This document shows, piece after piece, positions 47,605 through 56,084 of a DNA stretch of 64,000 nt. Source of the stretch: Roseomonas sp. OT10 (GTDB taxonomy: Bacteria; Pseudomonadota; Alphaproteobacteria; Acetobacterales; Acetobacteraceae); the NCBI RefSeq assembly GCF_020991085.1, contig NZ_CP087719.1:2438001-2502000 (forward strand), written 5' to 3'. A model generated the notes under the pieces. It saw nothing but the letters and a program-made list of their open reading frames with translations, made no database searches and was not told the origin of the DNA. Every line of letters starts with the position of its first letter. The first letter of the stretch is position 1. Both the position numbers and the translations under genes were made by a program.

Positions 47605-48831
47605 TCAGCGCCCGGCGACGCGGGTCCCGGTGCCGCGGCTGGTGGTGGTCGTGACCTGCCGGACCACCGGCTTGGCCTGGCGTGCGGCGGGCTGGCGGGC
47701 CGCCTGCCGGGCCGCACGGGCGGCGGGGCCGCCGTCCCCCTGCTCCACTATCCGTCCGCCACGACCGGCCGTGCGGACGGGTTGCGCCGCCCGGACGGGC
47801 GCGCCCGGGCGGACGGCCGTGGCGCGGACGGGCCCGGCCGAACCCGGCACCCGGCCGGAGGAGCGGGCAGCGTTCGCGGCCCGGGCCGCGCGACGGTTGA
47901 CCGGGACGGGCGCCGGCAGCGTCGCCGCGGCGGCGCGCCCCGCCATCTGGGCACCGCGCGCCGCCACCAGCGTCGGCAGGGTGGGGGCGCTGGGGGCCAC
48001 GCCAAGTCGGCTGAAGCCCTCGTCCAGCAGCATCGCCGCGTGGCGGTCGCGCTCGACCCAGGAGGAGCCGCCGAAGACCGCCGCCACGACCCGCTGTCCC
48101 TGGCGCTGGGCGGAGGTGACGATGTTGAAGCCGGAAGCGGTGATGTAGCCGGTCTTGATCCCGTCCACCCCGTCGTACTCGCCCAGCATGCGGTTGTGGT
48201 TGCGCAGCGCGATGCGGCCGATCCGGGCCGTGGTGGTGGCGAAGTAGTGGTAGCGGTCGGGGAAATCGAGGTAGAGGCGCCGGCCCAGCGTGGCCATGTC
48301 GCGCGCGGTGGTCATCTGCTCCAGGTCCGGCAGGCCGGAGGCGTTGCGGAAGGTGGTCCGCGACATGCCCAGCGCCCGGGCGCGGAGGGTCATCATCTGG
48401 CCGAAGCGCTCTTCCGTGCCGCCCAGGGTCTCGCCGAGCAGGGAGGCGATGTCGTTGGCCGACTTGGTGACCAGGGCCATGATCGCCTGCTCGACGGTGA
48501 TCGAGACGCCCGGCGGGATGCCCAGCTTGGACGGCGGGCGCGACGCGGCCTCGGAGCTCATCACCAAGCGGCTGTCCAGCCCGATCCGGCCGTCCCGGAT
48601 GGCCTCGAACAGCATGTAGAGGGTCATCATCTTGGTCAGCGAGGCGGGGTAGCGCGCCTCGTCGGGGCTGGCGGCGGACAGGATGTTGCCGCTGCGCGCG
48701 TCCAGCACGATCGACGCATAGCGGTCCGAGCCGATCTGCGCCGCTGCCGGCGTGGCCCCCCAGGCACAGGCCGCAGCGATGGCGGTGGCCGCGAAGCAGG
48801 CGCGGCGCAAGCCTCCCCAGAACTCTCGCAT
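47605..48831 (-). CDS. D-alanyl-D-alanine carboxypeptidase (penicillin-binding protein, peptidase S11)
   Basis: 408 residues from ATG 48831 (GAAGGGGGGA upstream; an open frame extends 88 codons further without family resemblance). A signal peptide covers about 1-32 (AWGATPAAAQ). The S11 active site is complete: SxxK at Ser64-Lys67 (YPASLTKMM), SxN at Ser124-Asn126 (KSANDI) and KTG at 226-228 (GIKTGYI). It trims the terminal D-Ala of peptidoglycan in the periplasm. The usual PBP5 C-domain is replaced by a tail from about 285 of Ala/Arg/Pro/Val, highly basic, that could bind the wall or DNA. It is divergent from the phasin gene. Confidence 0.93.
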   Translation of the reverse strand: MREFWGGLRRACFAATAIAAACAWGATPAAAQIGSDRYASIVLDARSGNILSAASPDEARYPASLTKMMTLYMLFEAIRDGRIGLDSRLVMSSEAASRPPSKLGIPPGVSITVEQAIMALVTKSANDIASLLGETLGGTEERFGQMMTLRARALGMSRTTFRNASGLPDLEQMTTARDMATLGRRLYLDFPDRYHYFATTTARIGRIALRNHNRMLGEYDGVDGIKTGYITASGFNIVTSAQRQGQRVVAAVFGGSSWVERDRHAAMLLDEGFSRLGVAPSAPTLPTLVAARGAQMAGRAAAATLPAPVPVNRRAARAANAARSSGRVPGSAGPVRATAVRPGAPVRAAQPVRTAGRGGRIVEQGDGGPAARAARQAARQPAARQAKPVVRQVTTTTSRGTGTRVAGR

Positions 48832-48983
48832 GTCGTCGGTCCCCCCTTCGGACACGGCAAGCAGGCTGCCGGCCCTACCCCCCAGCAGGGCCGAACAACC
48901 GACGATAGAAGCGGAAGCGGTCCGCTGTCCACGCGGGGGTGGTGCCAAGCGTCCAAATATTCCGCGGCTTGCCCCCGCAGAAA

Positions 48984-49000
48984 TTTTGTGCAGTGCAAAA
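48984..49000. promoter_or_regulatory. PhaR-like operator upstream of the phasin gene
   Basis: TTTTGTGCAGTGCAAAA is a near-perfect palindrome around a TGCA-N-TGCA core. Sites of this kind are known before phasin genes in alphaproteobacteria, where the repressor PhaR binds them until PHB granules titrate it away. It lies just upstream of the proposed -35 box at 49008. Confidence 0.5.
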
Positions 49001-49007
49001 AAACTGC

Positions 49008-49037
49008 TTGGCATGTGGAACGGTTCTGTCGCATAAG
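49008..49037 (+). promoter_or_regulatory. Candidate promoter of the phasin gene
   Basis: TTGGCA (49008-49013) and CATAAG (49032-49037) are 18 bp apart, close to the alphaproteobacterial housekeeping pattern. The phasin ATG lies 73 bp downstream. No start-site data are available, so this is by pattern only. Confidence 0.4.
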
Positions 49038-49109
49038 ACCCATGTTGCATCGCAGCAATCACGCAGATCGGCCGTTTCCCATGGCCGGCAACCACGAGGA
49101 GATACGGAC

Positions 49110-49601
49110 ATGGCGAACGAGAAGGTGGCCCGGCTGGCGAACGACGCGGTGGCTCAGGGCACGCAGGCGGCCGAGGCCGGCACCGCTCAGTTCAAGAAGA
49201 TCGCCGACGAGGGCATGGCCCAGGCCAACAAGGCTGCCGAGAGCATGTACAAGGTGACCGAGGAGGCCATGGCCTTCGGCCGGGGCAATGTCGAGGCGCT
49301 GGCCAAGGCTGCCCAGACCTACCTGACGGGCTCGCAGGACCTCAGCAAGCAGGCCTTCGCGGTCATGCAGTCCCTGTCCGAGCAGGCGATCGAGAACGCC
49401 AAGGCCCTCGCCGCGGTGAAGAGCATCAAGGAGGCCGCTGACCTGCAGACCTCCTTCGCCCGCACGGCGATGGAGAAGCTGGTCTCCGAGACCGCCAAGC
49501 TGCAGGAGGCCGGCTTCCGCCTGGCCGAGCAGACCGCGGCCCCGATCGCCCAGCGCGTGACCCTGGCCGTCGAGCGCGCCAGCAAGCCGATCGCCGCCTG
49601 A
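49110..49601 (+). CDS. Phasin-family PHB-granule protein
   Basis: 163 residues, entirely amphipathic helix rich in Ala, Glu, Lys and Gln, with the phasin-family pattern FAVMQSLSEQAIENAKALAA and SFARTAMEKLVSE. Phasins coat polyhydroxybutyrate granules and control their number and size. ATG 49110 follows GAGGAGA at about 49096. A PhaR-like palindrome and a promoter lie upstream and a strong hairpin terminator downstream, so this is a single-gene unit. It is low in Cys and Trp, as usual for phasins. The PHB synthase genes are not in the window. Confidence 0.88.
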   Translation: MANEKVARLANDAVAQGTQAAEAGTAQFKKIADEGMAQANKAAESMYKVTEEAMAFGRGNVEALAKAAQTYLTGSQDLSKQAFAVMQSLSEQAIENAKALAAVKSIKEAADLQTSFARTAMEKLVSETAKLQEAGFRLAEQTAAPIAQRVTLAVERASKPIAA

Positions 49602-49668
49602 CACGGCATGGCACCGCGCGGCACCTCTCCCCTCCGGGGGCGGGTGCTGCGCCGGAGGCAGAAGCGCG

Positions 49669-49700
49669 GAAGCCCGGGGCAGACTGTCCCGGGCTTCTTG
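49669..49700 (+). terminator. Intrinsic-type terminator after the phasin gene
   Basis: Perfect 10-bp arms GAAGCCCGGG / CCCGGGCTTC with a 9-base loop and a short T-rich end (TTG). It lies 68 bp after the phasin stop and before clpS. Confidence 0.7.
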
Positions 49701-49872
49701 CATTCCGGGACTTTGCTCTCCACCTCAGGCGCCTGGGCGGGGATCTTTTCGGGTCCCGGACCGGAGGCGGCAGTATGGCGGGCTTCACCTTCCTGCCTCC
49801 CCTCCGATATCCTTGCTTTCCGAACTGGACGAGCCGCCATCCCGAGGGATGGGGCAGTGGGGCTGACGGCCG

Positions 49873-50235
49873 ATGAGCGACAGGGACAAGCGGCCGGACG
49901 GGGGTAATCCCGGCGGCGGCCAAGGGGGAGGCGATCAGGGGCCGGCGAGCGGCGTCGTGGTCAAGGCGCGGCCGCGCACGCGCAAGCCCGCCATGTACAA
50001 GGTCCTGATGCTGAACGACGACTACACCCCGATGGAGTTCGTCGTTCACGTGCTGGAGCGCTTCTTCCAGAAGAGCCGGGAGGAGGCGACCCGGATCATG
50101 CTGCACGTCCACCGGCGTGGCGTCGGGGTCTGTGGCGTGTTCACCTATGAGGTGGCGGAGACCAAGGTCACCCAGGTGATGGACTTGGCGCGCCAGAACC
50201 AGCACCCTCTCCAGTGCACGATCGAGAAAGAATGA
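49873..50235 (+). CDS. clpS: ATP-dependent Clp protease adaptor ClpS
   Basis: 120 residues. A Gly/Asp/Gln-rich flexible N-terminal extension (about 1-35) is followed by the ClpS fold: [20 protein letters not shown] and the [20 protein letters not shown] block that forms the N-degron pocket. It delivers N-end-rule substrates to ClpAP. The gene ends 125 bp before clpA on the same strand, the common arrangement. The ATG starts just before the low-complexity extension; the start is not fixed by a strong Shine-Dalgarno. Confidence 0.95.
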   Translation: MSDRDKRPDGGNPGGGQGGGDQGPASGVVVKARPRTRKPAMYKVLMLNDDYTPMEFVVHVLERFFQKSREEATRIMLHVHRRGVGVCGVFTYEVAETKVTQVMDLARQNQHPLQCTIEKE

Positions 50236-50360
50236 CGGTCGTAACGGAGAGTGGCCGGCTCTCGCGGCCGCCGGGGAGAAACACCAGATAATCGGCAACC
50301 GTTATCCCGCCGGGCCCCAACCGGGGGCCGGGCCGGATCTACAGGGGAGCGTCGCGTAGC

Positions 50361-52724
50361 ATGCTGTCCCGTAACCTCGAACAGACGCTCCACCGGGCGC
50401 TCGCGCTCGCCAACGACCGCCGGCACGAATATGCCACGCTGGAGCATCTCCTCCTCTCGCTCTGCGACGACCAGGACGCCACCACGGTGCTGCGCGCCTG
50501 CGGCGTCGAGATCGAGAAGCTCAAGCGCGACCTGGGCGAGTTCCTGGACAAGGACCTCGCCGGGCTGGTGAGCGACCGCGGCGGCGATCCCAAGCCGACC
50601 GCCGGCTTCCAGCGCGTCGTCCAGCGCGCGGCCATCCACGTCCAGTCCTCCGGCCGCGACGAGGTCACCGGGGCCAACGTCCTGGTCGCCCTGTTCAGCG
50701 AGCGGGAGAGCCACGCGGTCTACTTCCTGCAGTTGCAGGACATGACCCGGCTGGACGCGGTCAACTTCATCTCCCACGGCATCGCCAAGGCCCCCGGCCG
50801 CAGCCAGAGCCGCCCCGTCCAGGGGAATGCGGAGAACAACGAGGAAGGGTCGCGCGGCGAGGAGCGGCGGGGCGAGGGCAACAACGCCAAGCGCGGCCAG
50901 GACGCCCTGTCCAACTACTGCGTCAACCTCAACAAGAAGGCGCAGCAGGGCAAGATCGACCCGCTCATCGGCCGCGACAGCGAGATCGAGCGGACGATCC
51001 AGATCCTCTGCCGCCGGACCAAGAACAACCCGCTCTACGTGGGCGACCCGGGCGTGGGCAAGACGGCCATCGCCGAGGGCCTGGCCAAGCGGATCATCGA
51101 GGGCGACGTGCCCGAGGTGCTGCTGAAGTCCACCATCTACGCGCTTGACATGGGCGCGCTGCTGGCCGGCACCCGCTACCGCGGCGATTTCGAGGAGCGG
51201 CTGAAGGCCGTGGTCTCGGAGCTGGAGCAGCAGCCGGGTTCGATCCTGTTCATCGACGAGATCCACACGGTGATCGGCGCAGGCGCGACCTCGGGCGGCG
51301 CGATGGACGCCTCCAACCTGCTCAAGCCTGCCCTCGCCCAGGGGACGCTGCGCTGCGTCGGTTCCACCACCTACAAGGAATACCGGCAGCACTTCGAGAA
51401 GGACCGGGCGCTGGTCCGCCGCTTCCAGAAGATCGACGTGAACGAGCCGTCGATCGAGGATGCGGTGAAGATCCTCCAGGGGCTGAAGACCAACTACGAG
51501 AAGCACCACAAGGTGAAGTACACGCCCGAGGCCATCCGGGCGGCGGTGGAGCTGTCGGCCAAGTACATCAACGACCGCAAGCTGCCCGACAAGGCGATCG
51601 ACGTGATCGACGAGGTCGGGGCCAGCCGGATGCTGCTGCCGGAGGGCAAGCGGCGGAAGACGGTGACGCTGAAGGACGTCGAGGACATCGTTGCCAAGAT
51701 CGCGCGTATCCCGCCGAAGTCCGTCAGCACGGACGACAAGGAGACGCTGCGCAACCTGGAGCGCGACCTGAAGTCCATGGTCTTCGGCCAGGACAAGGCG
51801 ATCGAGGCGCTGTCCGCCGCGATCAAGCTGTCCCGCGCCGGGCTGCGCGACCCGGAGAAGCCGATCGGCAACTACCTGTTCAGCGGCCCCACCGGCGTCG
51901 GCAAGACGGAGGTGGCCAAGCAGCTCGCCAAGACGCTGGGCATCGAGCTGACCCGCTTCGACATGTCCGAGTACATGGAGCGGCACTCCGTCTCCCGCCT
52001 GATCGGCGCGCCGCCGGGCTATGTCGGCTTCGACCAGGGCGGGCTGCTGACGGATGCCGTGGACCAGCACCCGCACTGCGTGCTCCTGCTCGACGAGATC
52101 GAGAAGGCGCACCAGGACCTGTACAACATCCTGCTGCAGGTGATGGACCACGGGAAGCTGACCGACCATAACGGCAAGACCGTCGACTTCCGCAACGTCA
52201 TCCTCATCATGACGACGAATGCGGGAGCCTCCGACATGGCCAAGCCGGGCATCGGCTTCGGGCAGCAGGTCCGCAAGGGCGAGGACGAGGAGGCGATCAA
52301 GCGCCTCTTCACCCCGGAGTTCCGCAACCGCCTGGACGCGGTGGTGGGCTTCGCCGGCCTCACGCCCGAGATCGTGGGCCATGTGGTCGAGAAGTTCGTG
52401 ATGCAGCTGGAAGCCCAGCTCGCCGACCGCAACGTCACGATCGAGCTGTCCTCCGCGGCGAAGGAGTGGCTGGCGGAGCGCGGCTACGACCCGCTCTACG
52501 GCGCGCGTCCGCTGGCCCGGGTGATCCAGGAATACGTCAAGAAGCCGCTGGCCGAGGAGTTGCTGTTCGGCAAGCTGGTGAAGGGCGGCGCGGTCAATGT
52601 CGGGCTGAAGGATGGCGAGCTGACCTTCGCTATCACCGAGGCGCCGGCCCCTGCCCTGCCGCCGCCTCCCGAGGACGGACCAGGCGACGGCGAGACGGAG
52701 AAGGAGCCCGAGACCGCCGACTGA
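50361..52724 (+). CDS. clpA: ATP-dependent Clp protease ATP-binding subunit ClpA
   Basis: 787 residues. The N-domain (1-145, [20 protein letters not shown]) binds ClpS. The first AAA+ module has Walker [11 protein letters not shown] and Walker [14 protein letters not shown]; the second has Walker [11 protein letters not shown] and a [13 protein letters not shown] motif, with the ClpP-binding loop IGF near 630. It unfolds and translocates substrates into ClpP. The last 35 residues are Pro/Glu-rich ([12 protein letters not shown]-type) and acidic. It is followed by a strong intrinsic terminator. ClpP itself is not in the window. Confidence 0.96.
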   Translation: MLSRNLEQTLHRALALANDRRHEYATLEHLLLSLCDDQDATTVLRACGVEIEKLKRDLGEFLDKDLAGLVSDRGGDPKPTAGFQRVVQRAAIHVQSSGRDEVTGANVLVALFSERESHAVYFLQLQDMTRLDAVNFISHGIAKAPGRSQSRPVQGNAENNEEGSRGEERRGEGNNAKRGQDALSNYCVNLNKKAQQGKIDPLIGRDSEIERTIQILCRRTKNNPLYVGDPGVGKTAIAEGLAKRIIEGDVPEVLLKSTIYALDMGALLAGTRYRGDFEERLKAVVSELEQQPGSILFIDEIHTVIGAGATSGGAMDASNLLKPALAQGTLRCVGSTTYKEYRQHFEKDRALVRRFQKIDVNEPSIEDAVKILQGLKTNYEKHHKVKYTPEAIRAAVELSAKYINDRKLPDKAIDVIDEVGASRMLLPEGKRRKTVTLKDVEDIVAKIARIPPKSVSTDDKETLRNLERDLKSMVFGQDKAIEALSAAIKLSRAGLRDPEKPIGNYLFSGPTGVGKTEVAKQLAKTLGIELTRFDMSEYMERHSVSRLIGAPPGYVGFDQGGLLTDAVDQHPHCVLLLDEIEKAHQDLYNILLQVMDHGKLTDHNGKTVDFRNVILIMTTNAGASDMAKPGIGFGQQVRKGEDEEAIKRLFTPEFRNRLDAVVGFAGLTPEIVGHVVEKFVMQLEAQLADRNVTIELSSAAKEWLAERGYDPLYGARPLARVIQEYVKKPLAEELLFGKLVKGGAVNVGLKDGELTFAITEAPAPALPPPPEDGPGDGETEKEPETAD

Positions 52725-52747
52725 CCCAGCCGGCGACGGGATGAGCC

Positions 52748-52791
52748 GGAAAGGCGGCGCGGAATCCGTTCCGCGCCGCCTTTCCTTTTTT
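52748..52791 (+). terminator. Strong intrinsic terminator of clpA
   Basis: A 17-bp perfect stem (GGAAAGGCGGCGCGGAA / TTCCGCGCCGCCTTTCC) with a TCCG loop, followed at once by TTTTTT. This is the clearest rho-independent terminator in the window. Confidence 0.92.
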
Positions 52792-53261
52792 GCCTCGCCC
52801 GATGTCGCACGACGCTTGCGGTGGCCCTGGCAGGCTACGGCTCATACCGACGGCAGGATGACCTGACCCGTCGTGCTGCGGTGTTCGGGCGCGCGACCGG
52901 GAGGGGACGCCGTCCCCTCCCAGACCCTCCCCTGCCGGGGCCACAAGCGGGCCCCGGTCCCCGCTGGGAGTTGGTTCTGTGCGGTGGGCGTCAGCCTCCG
53001 GGCTGAACCCTGACGGAACGTGGAGAAGCGGGCCTCCGAAAAAGCTCAGAAGGCGTCAGAGAGTGCGGACACCGTACCTGCCGAGGAGCATGGCTCCTCG
53101 GCACATTGACCCCGTATCCGGCTGTCCCGCGGCAGCGCTGATCGGGTCCAGGGCCCGCAGGGTCCTGGCGGAGTGGGGGTACGGGGGCGAGGCAGCGCCT
53201 TGCCCCCGGGCCACGGGCGCAGCGCCGTACCGGCGCCGATCAAGACATGCACTATCCGTCA
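52792..53261. repeat. Repeat-rich gap with several hairpins, no gene
   Basis: Between the clpA terminator and the PPK2 stop no reading frame looks real. At least four hairpins are seen: GGGAGGGGAC / GTCCCCTCCC at 52899-52921; CCGGGGCC / GGCCCCGG at 52935-52957; CCGAGGAGC / GCTCCTCGG at 53081-53101; and GGGGGCGAGGC / GCCTTGCCCCC at 53183-53207. The first two and the last resemble the GC-rich palindromes that recur between genes in Acetobacteraceae; this is from memory and was not checked against other genomes. Confidence 0.55.
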
Positions 53262-54146
53262 TCAGGTCAGGTACTGCCGCGCCTCCTCGAGCGCGACGCG
53301 CTGGTCCTGGTCTACCGTCGGATATTTCAGGCCCAGGCCTTCCAGCGCCTCGACCACCACCTGGGCGACGATCAGGCGCGCCAGCCACTTCCGATCCGCT
53401 GGCACCACGAACCAGGGGGCGTGGGACGTGGCGGTGGCCCGGATGGCGGCCTCGTAGGCCTGCGCATACTGCTTCCACAGCGCCCGGTCCTTGAGGTCGT
53501 CCGTGTTCATCTTCCAGTTCTTGTCCGGCTGGTCGATGCGGGCCAGCAGGCGCGCGCGCTGTTCCTCCTCACCGACATGCAGGAAGAACTTCAGCACCAC
53601 GATGCCCTGGCGCGTCAGGTAGCGCTCGAAGCCGGCGATGTCCTCCAGCCGCTCATCCCAGATCTGGTCGGTCACGACGCGGGCCGGCAGCTTCTGCCCC
53701 GCCAGGATGCGCTGGTGAACGCGCACCACCAGCACCTCCTCGTACCAGGAGCGGTTGTGGATGCCGATGCGCCCGCGCTGCGGCAGGTACATGACGTGAC
53801 GCCAGAGGAAGTCGTGGTCGCGCTCCACCCCGCCCGGCGCGGAGAAGGCCTGCACCTGGCAGCCCTGCGGGTTCACGCCGCTGAACACGTGCTTGATGGT
53901 GCCGTCCTTGCCCGCTGCGTCCATCGCCTGGAACAGGCACAGCACCGCCCAGCGATCCTGCGCATGCAGCATGTCCTGCAACGCGGCGATGCGCCCGACG
54001 TGGTCGGACAGGACGGCGGCGCTGGCCTTCTTATCCAGGTCGACCCCGCCCTTCTCGTCCGTCGCCCGCGCGCCGAGGTCAAATCCCTTGCCACTGGTCA
54101 CCCGGCACCGGGCCGTCAGGCGCTTCAGATCGTCGTGTGTCCCCAT
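53262..54146 (-). CDS. Polyphosphate kinase 2 family protein
   Basis: 294 residues from ATG 54146, with AAGGGAG upstream; a GTG at 54182 would add 12 residues. The PPK2 Walker A is FQAMDAAGKDGTIKHV, the Walker B/lid region is VVRVHQRILAG with the RSWYEEVLV segment, and WKMNTDDLKDRALWKQY follows. Members of this length are single-domain class I/III enzymes that use polyphosphate to phosphorylate nucleoside mono- or diphosphates. Cytoplasmic. The preceding gap is repeat-rich and the next gene on the minus strand is an esterase, so no operon is suggested. Which nucleotide is preferred is unknown. Confidence 0.92.
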   Translation of the reverse strand: MGTHDDLKRLTARCRVTSGKGFDLGARATDEKGGVDLDKKASAAVLSDHVGRIAALQDMLHAQDRWAVLCLFQAMDAAGKDGTIKHVFSGVNPQGCQVQAFSAPGGVERDHDFLWRHVMYLPQRGRIGIHNRSWYEEVLVVRVHQRILAGQKLPARVVTDQIWDERLEDIAGFERYLTRQGIVVLKFFLHVGEEEQRARLLARIDQPDKNWKMNTDDLKDRALWKQYAQAYEAAIRATATSHAPWFVVPADRKWLARLIVAQVVVEALEGLGLKYPTVDQDQRVALEEARQYLT

Positions 54147-54279
54147 GCCGAGGTTGGCTCCCTTCCCCGCCTGTGCAGCCACCCAGCCCGGCCCGGGGCA
54201 CAGCTGCCATCATGGCGCAGCATGTCGCGCCCAAGGCCCGGAACGCCAGAGCAGCGCCTCGGCTGCGGACCTTGACGAA

Positions 54280-55137
54280 TCAGCCGGCCGCGCCGGCCCA
54301 GGCGGCAGGAGAGGCCACGAAGCCGGCCAGTTCCTCGCCCGCCGTCGTGCCGGGCAGCAGGCCCAGCATCCGCACCGGGAAGGCCAGCGAGGCCATCACG
54401 CCCAGATGCCCCCGCTCCGGCTCCACGACCACGCGCGCCGGCACACCGGCCGCGCGGAGCCGGGCGCCGAGGCGTCGTGCCTGATCCGGCGGCACCACGC
54501 GATCCGTCCCGCCATGCAGGAGCAGGGCGGGCGGCGCGCCGACGATCGCGGCGGGGTCGGCGGGCAGCACCGCCCCGCTGCCGCCGGCCGGGCCGGCGAA
54601 GGCGCTGCCGGGCGGGATCTCGTACAGGCCCGACAGCCCCACCCAGCCGGACAGCCGGGCGCGCTGGCCGCCCAGCCATCGCGGGTCGATGGCCAGGGCC
54701 GCGGCCAGGAAGGCGCCGGCGGAATAGCCCAGCAGCACCACCTGCCGCCCTGCCCCGGCTCCAGCCAGCAGCCAGGTGACGGCCGCGACCGCATCCTCGA
54801 CGAAGTCGGGCCAGCGCACCTCCGGCACCAGCCGGTAGTTCGGCATGGCCACCGGCCCGCCCAGCCGGACCAGGGCCTCTGCCAGGAACAGCAGTTGACT
54901 CTTGTCGCCGCCGCCGAAGCCGCCGCCGTGGAACACGACCAGCAGCGGCGCCTCTGGACGCGGGACGGCGGGCCGGTGCAGGTCCAGCGTGCCGCGCGGG
55001 CCGGGCCGGTAGCGCAGGTCGCGCTGCGTCCGCAGCCCGCCGCGCGGGGCGACGAGGCTGAGCAGGTCCAGCTCCGAGCAGCCGGCGACGGCCAGCGCCG
55101 TCCCACCGGCCAGCAGCGACCGTCGCCCGACCCGCAT
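54280..55137 (-). CDS. Lipoprotein alpha/beta hydrolase, paralogue of the gene at 473
   Basis: 285 residues from ATG 55137; the open frame further upstream is not like the family. A twin-arginine-like start (MRVGRRSLLAGG) and lipobox AVAGC (Cys20) suggest a Tat-exported lipoprotein. The triad can be read as GYSAG (in place of GHSAG), Asp in GGTDRVV and His in ERGHLGVMA; FHGGGFGGGDKS is an intact HGG oxyanion motif. It shares the NYRLVPEVRWPDFVEDA block and DPRWLG with the hydrolase at 473-1327 and is therefore a paralogue. It probably cleaves small esters at the cell surface; the substrate is unknown. Confidence 0.8.
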   Translation of the reverse strand: MRVGRRSLLAGGTALAVAGCSELDLLSLVAPRGGLRTQRDLRYRPGPRGTLDLHRPAVPRPEAPLLVVFHGGGFGGGDKSQLLFLAEALVRLGGPVAMPNYRLVPEVRWPDFVEDAVAAVTWLLAGAGAGRQVVLLGYSAGAFLAAALAIDPRWLGGQRARLSGWVGLSGLYEIPPGSAFAGPAGGSGAVLPADPAAIVGAPPALLLHGGTDRVVPPDQARRLGARLRAAGVPARVVVEPERGHLGVMASLAFPVRMLGLLPGTTAGEELAGFVASPAAWAGAAG

Positions 55138-55178
55138 CAGCCCGGCCCCGTCAGGCCATCCGCATCGGGCCGCACCCG

Positions 55179-56030
55179 TCAGGGCAGCCGCAGCCGGACG
55201 GAGACGGGGCAGTGGTCGGAGAGGCGGCGGCGCCATTCCGGCCCGCGCTCGGCATAGACCAGGACCCGCAGGCTGTCGGGGACCAGCCAGCCCCGCGCCG
55301 CCCCCCCCAGCAGGATATGGTCGATGAAGGAGCGCCCGCCCCAGCAGGGGTTCGATGCACCCGCCGTCGTGCGCAGCAGCGGCGCCTGTCGCTCCAGCAG
55401 CGGCAGGAACGGGTCATCGCGGCGGTCCATGCGGCGGTTGAAGTCCCCAAGGAGCGCGAAGGGCACCCCCTCCTCGCGCCGCTGGGCGATCCAGCCGGCC
55501 AGGACCGAGGCCTGCTCGCGCAGGTCTTCGCAGTCGCGCGATCCCGACAACGCCTCCTGCCGGCATCCACCGGACAGGTGAAGCGCCAGCAGCCGCAACC
55601 GGCTTCCGCCCGCCTCCAGCGTGACGTCCACGCCGCGCCGCAGGCTGAAGCGCGCCTGGCCGCGCAGGTCCAGACCGGCGAGGTCCGGGTTCTGCGTCGC
55701 ACGCAGGCCGCGGCGCACGGCGATGGCGACGCGCTGCACGTCGCGCTCGCGTGGGAAGAACAGGGTCCACTCCGCCGGGTCAAGGATGAGGGCGGCGGCC
55801 TCCGGCCCATCCACCTCCTGCATGGCGAGGACATCCGCCCGCAGCCGCTCGGCATAGCCACGCAGGCGGCGGAGGTCCTCCTCGTCGCGCGTCCAGACGT
55901 CGCGCGGCAGGGCACGGTCGCTGGCCGGCCGCGTGGTCAGCCAGGAGAGGTTCCAGGTGGCGAGCTTGATCTCCTCGGCCCGCAATGGCGCGGCAGCGAG
56001 GAGGAAGAGGGCAAGCAGAAGACGCAGCAT
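55179..56030 (-). CDS. Exported endonuclease/exonuclease/phosphatase-family protein
   Basis: 283 residues. A signal peptide is seen at 1-18 (LLLALFLLAAAPLRAE). The EEP fold follows: KLATWNLSW, ADVLAMQEVDGP with the catalytic Glu, ALLGDFNRRMD with the Asp-Asn pair, and SDHCPV for the catalytic Asp-His. Relatives include DNase I-like nucleases, sphingomyelinases and inositol phosphatases. Being exported, an extracellular nuclease or phosphodiesterase is most likely. It is 41 bp upstream of the esterase gene on the same strand and could be co-transcribed. A palindromic repeat lies just before it. Confidence 0.85.
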   Translation of the reverse strand: MLRLLLALFLLAAAPLRAEEIKLATWNLSWLTTRPASDRALPRDVWTRDEEDLRRLRGYAERLRADVLAMQEVDGPEAAALILDPAEWTLFFPRERDVQRVAIAVRRGLRATQNPDLAGLDLRGQARFSLRRGVDVTLEAGGSRLRLLALHLSGGCRQEALSGSRDCEDLREQASVLAGWIAQRREEGVPFALLGDFNRRMDRRDDPFLPLLERQAPLLRTTAGASNPCWGGRSFIDHILLGGAARGWLVPDSLRVLVYAERGPEWRRRLSDHCPVSVRLRLP

Positions 56031-56039
56031 GCCCGGCTT

Positions 56040-56084
56040 CTAGAGCATTTCCGGTTCACAGGCTTTCCCCGAAAAATGCCCTAG
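56040..56084. repeat. Palindromic repeat, copy 1 (GAGCAT..CCGGTTCACAG type)
   Basis: CTAGAGCATTTCCGG and CCGAAAAATGCCCTAG form imperfect inverted arms round the centre TTCACAGGCTTTCC. The same GAGCAT-NN-CCGGTTCACAG stretch occurs once more at 60225. The element fills most of the space between two minus-strand genes and overlaps the stop end of the RTX gene. Small palindromes of this kind are common between genes in alphaproteobacteria. Confidence 0.55.

Noticed and set aside
52979-53494. ORFs in the repeat-rich gap after clpA
   Set aside because: No start signals and composition follows the hairpins, not a coding pattern.
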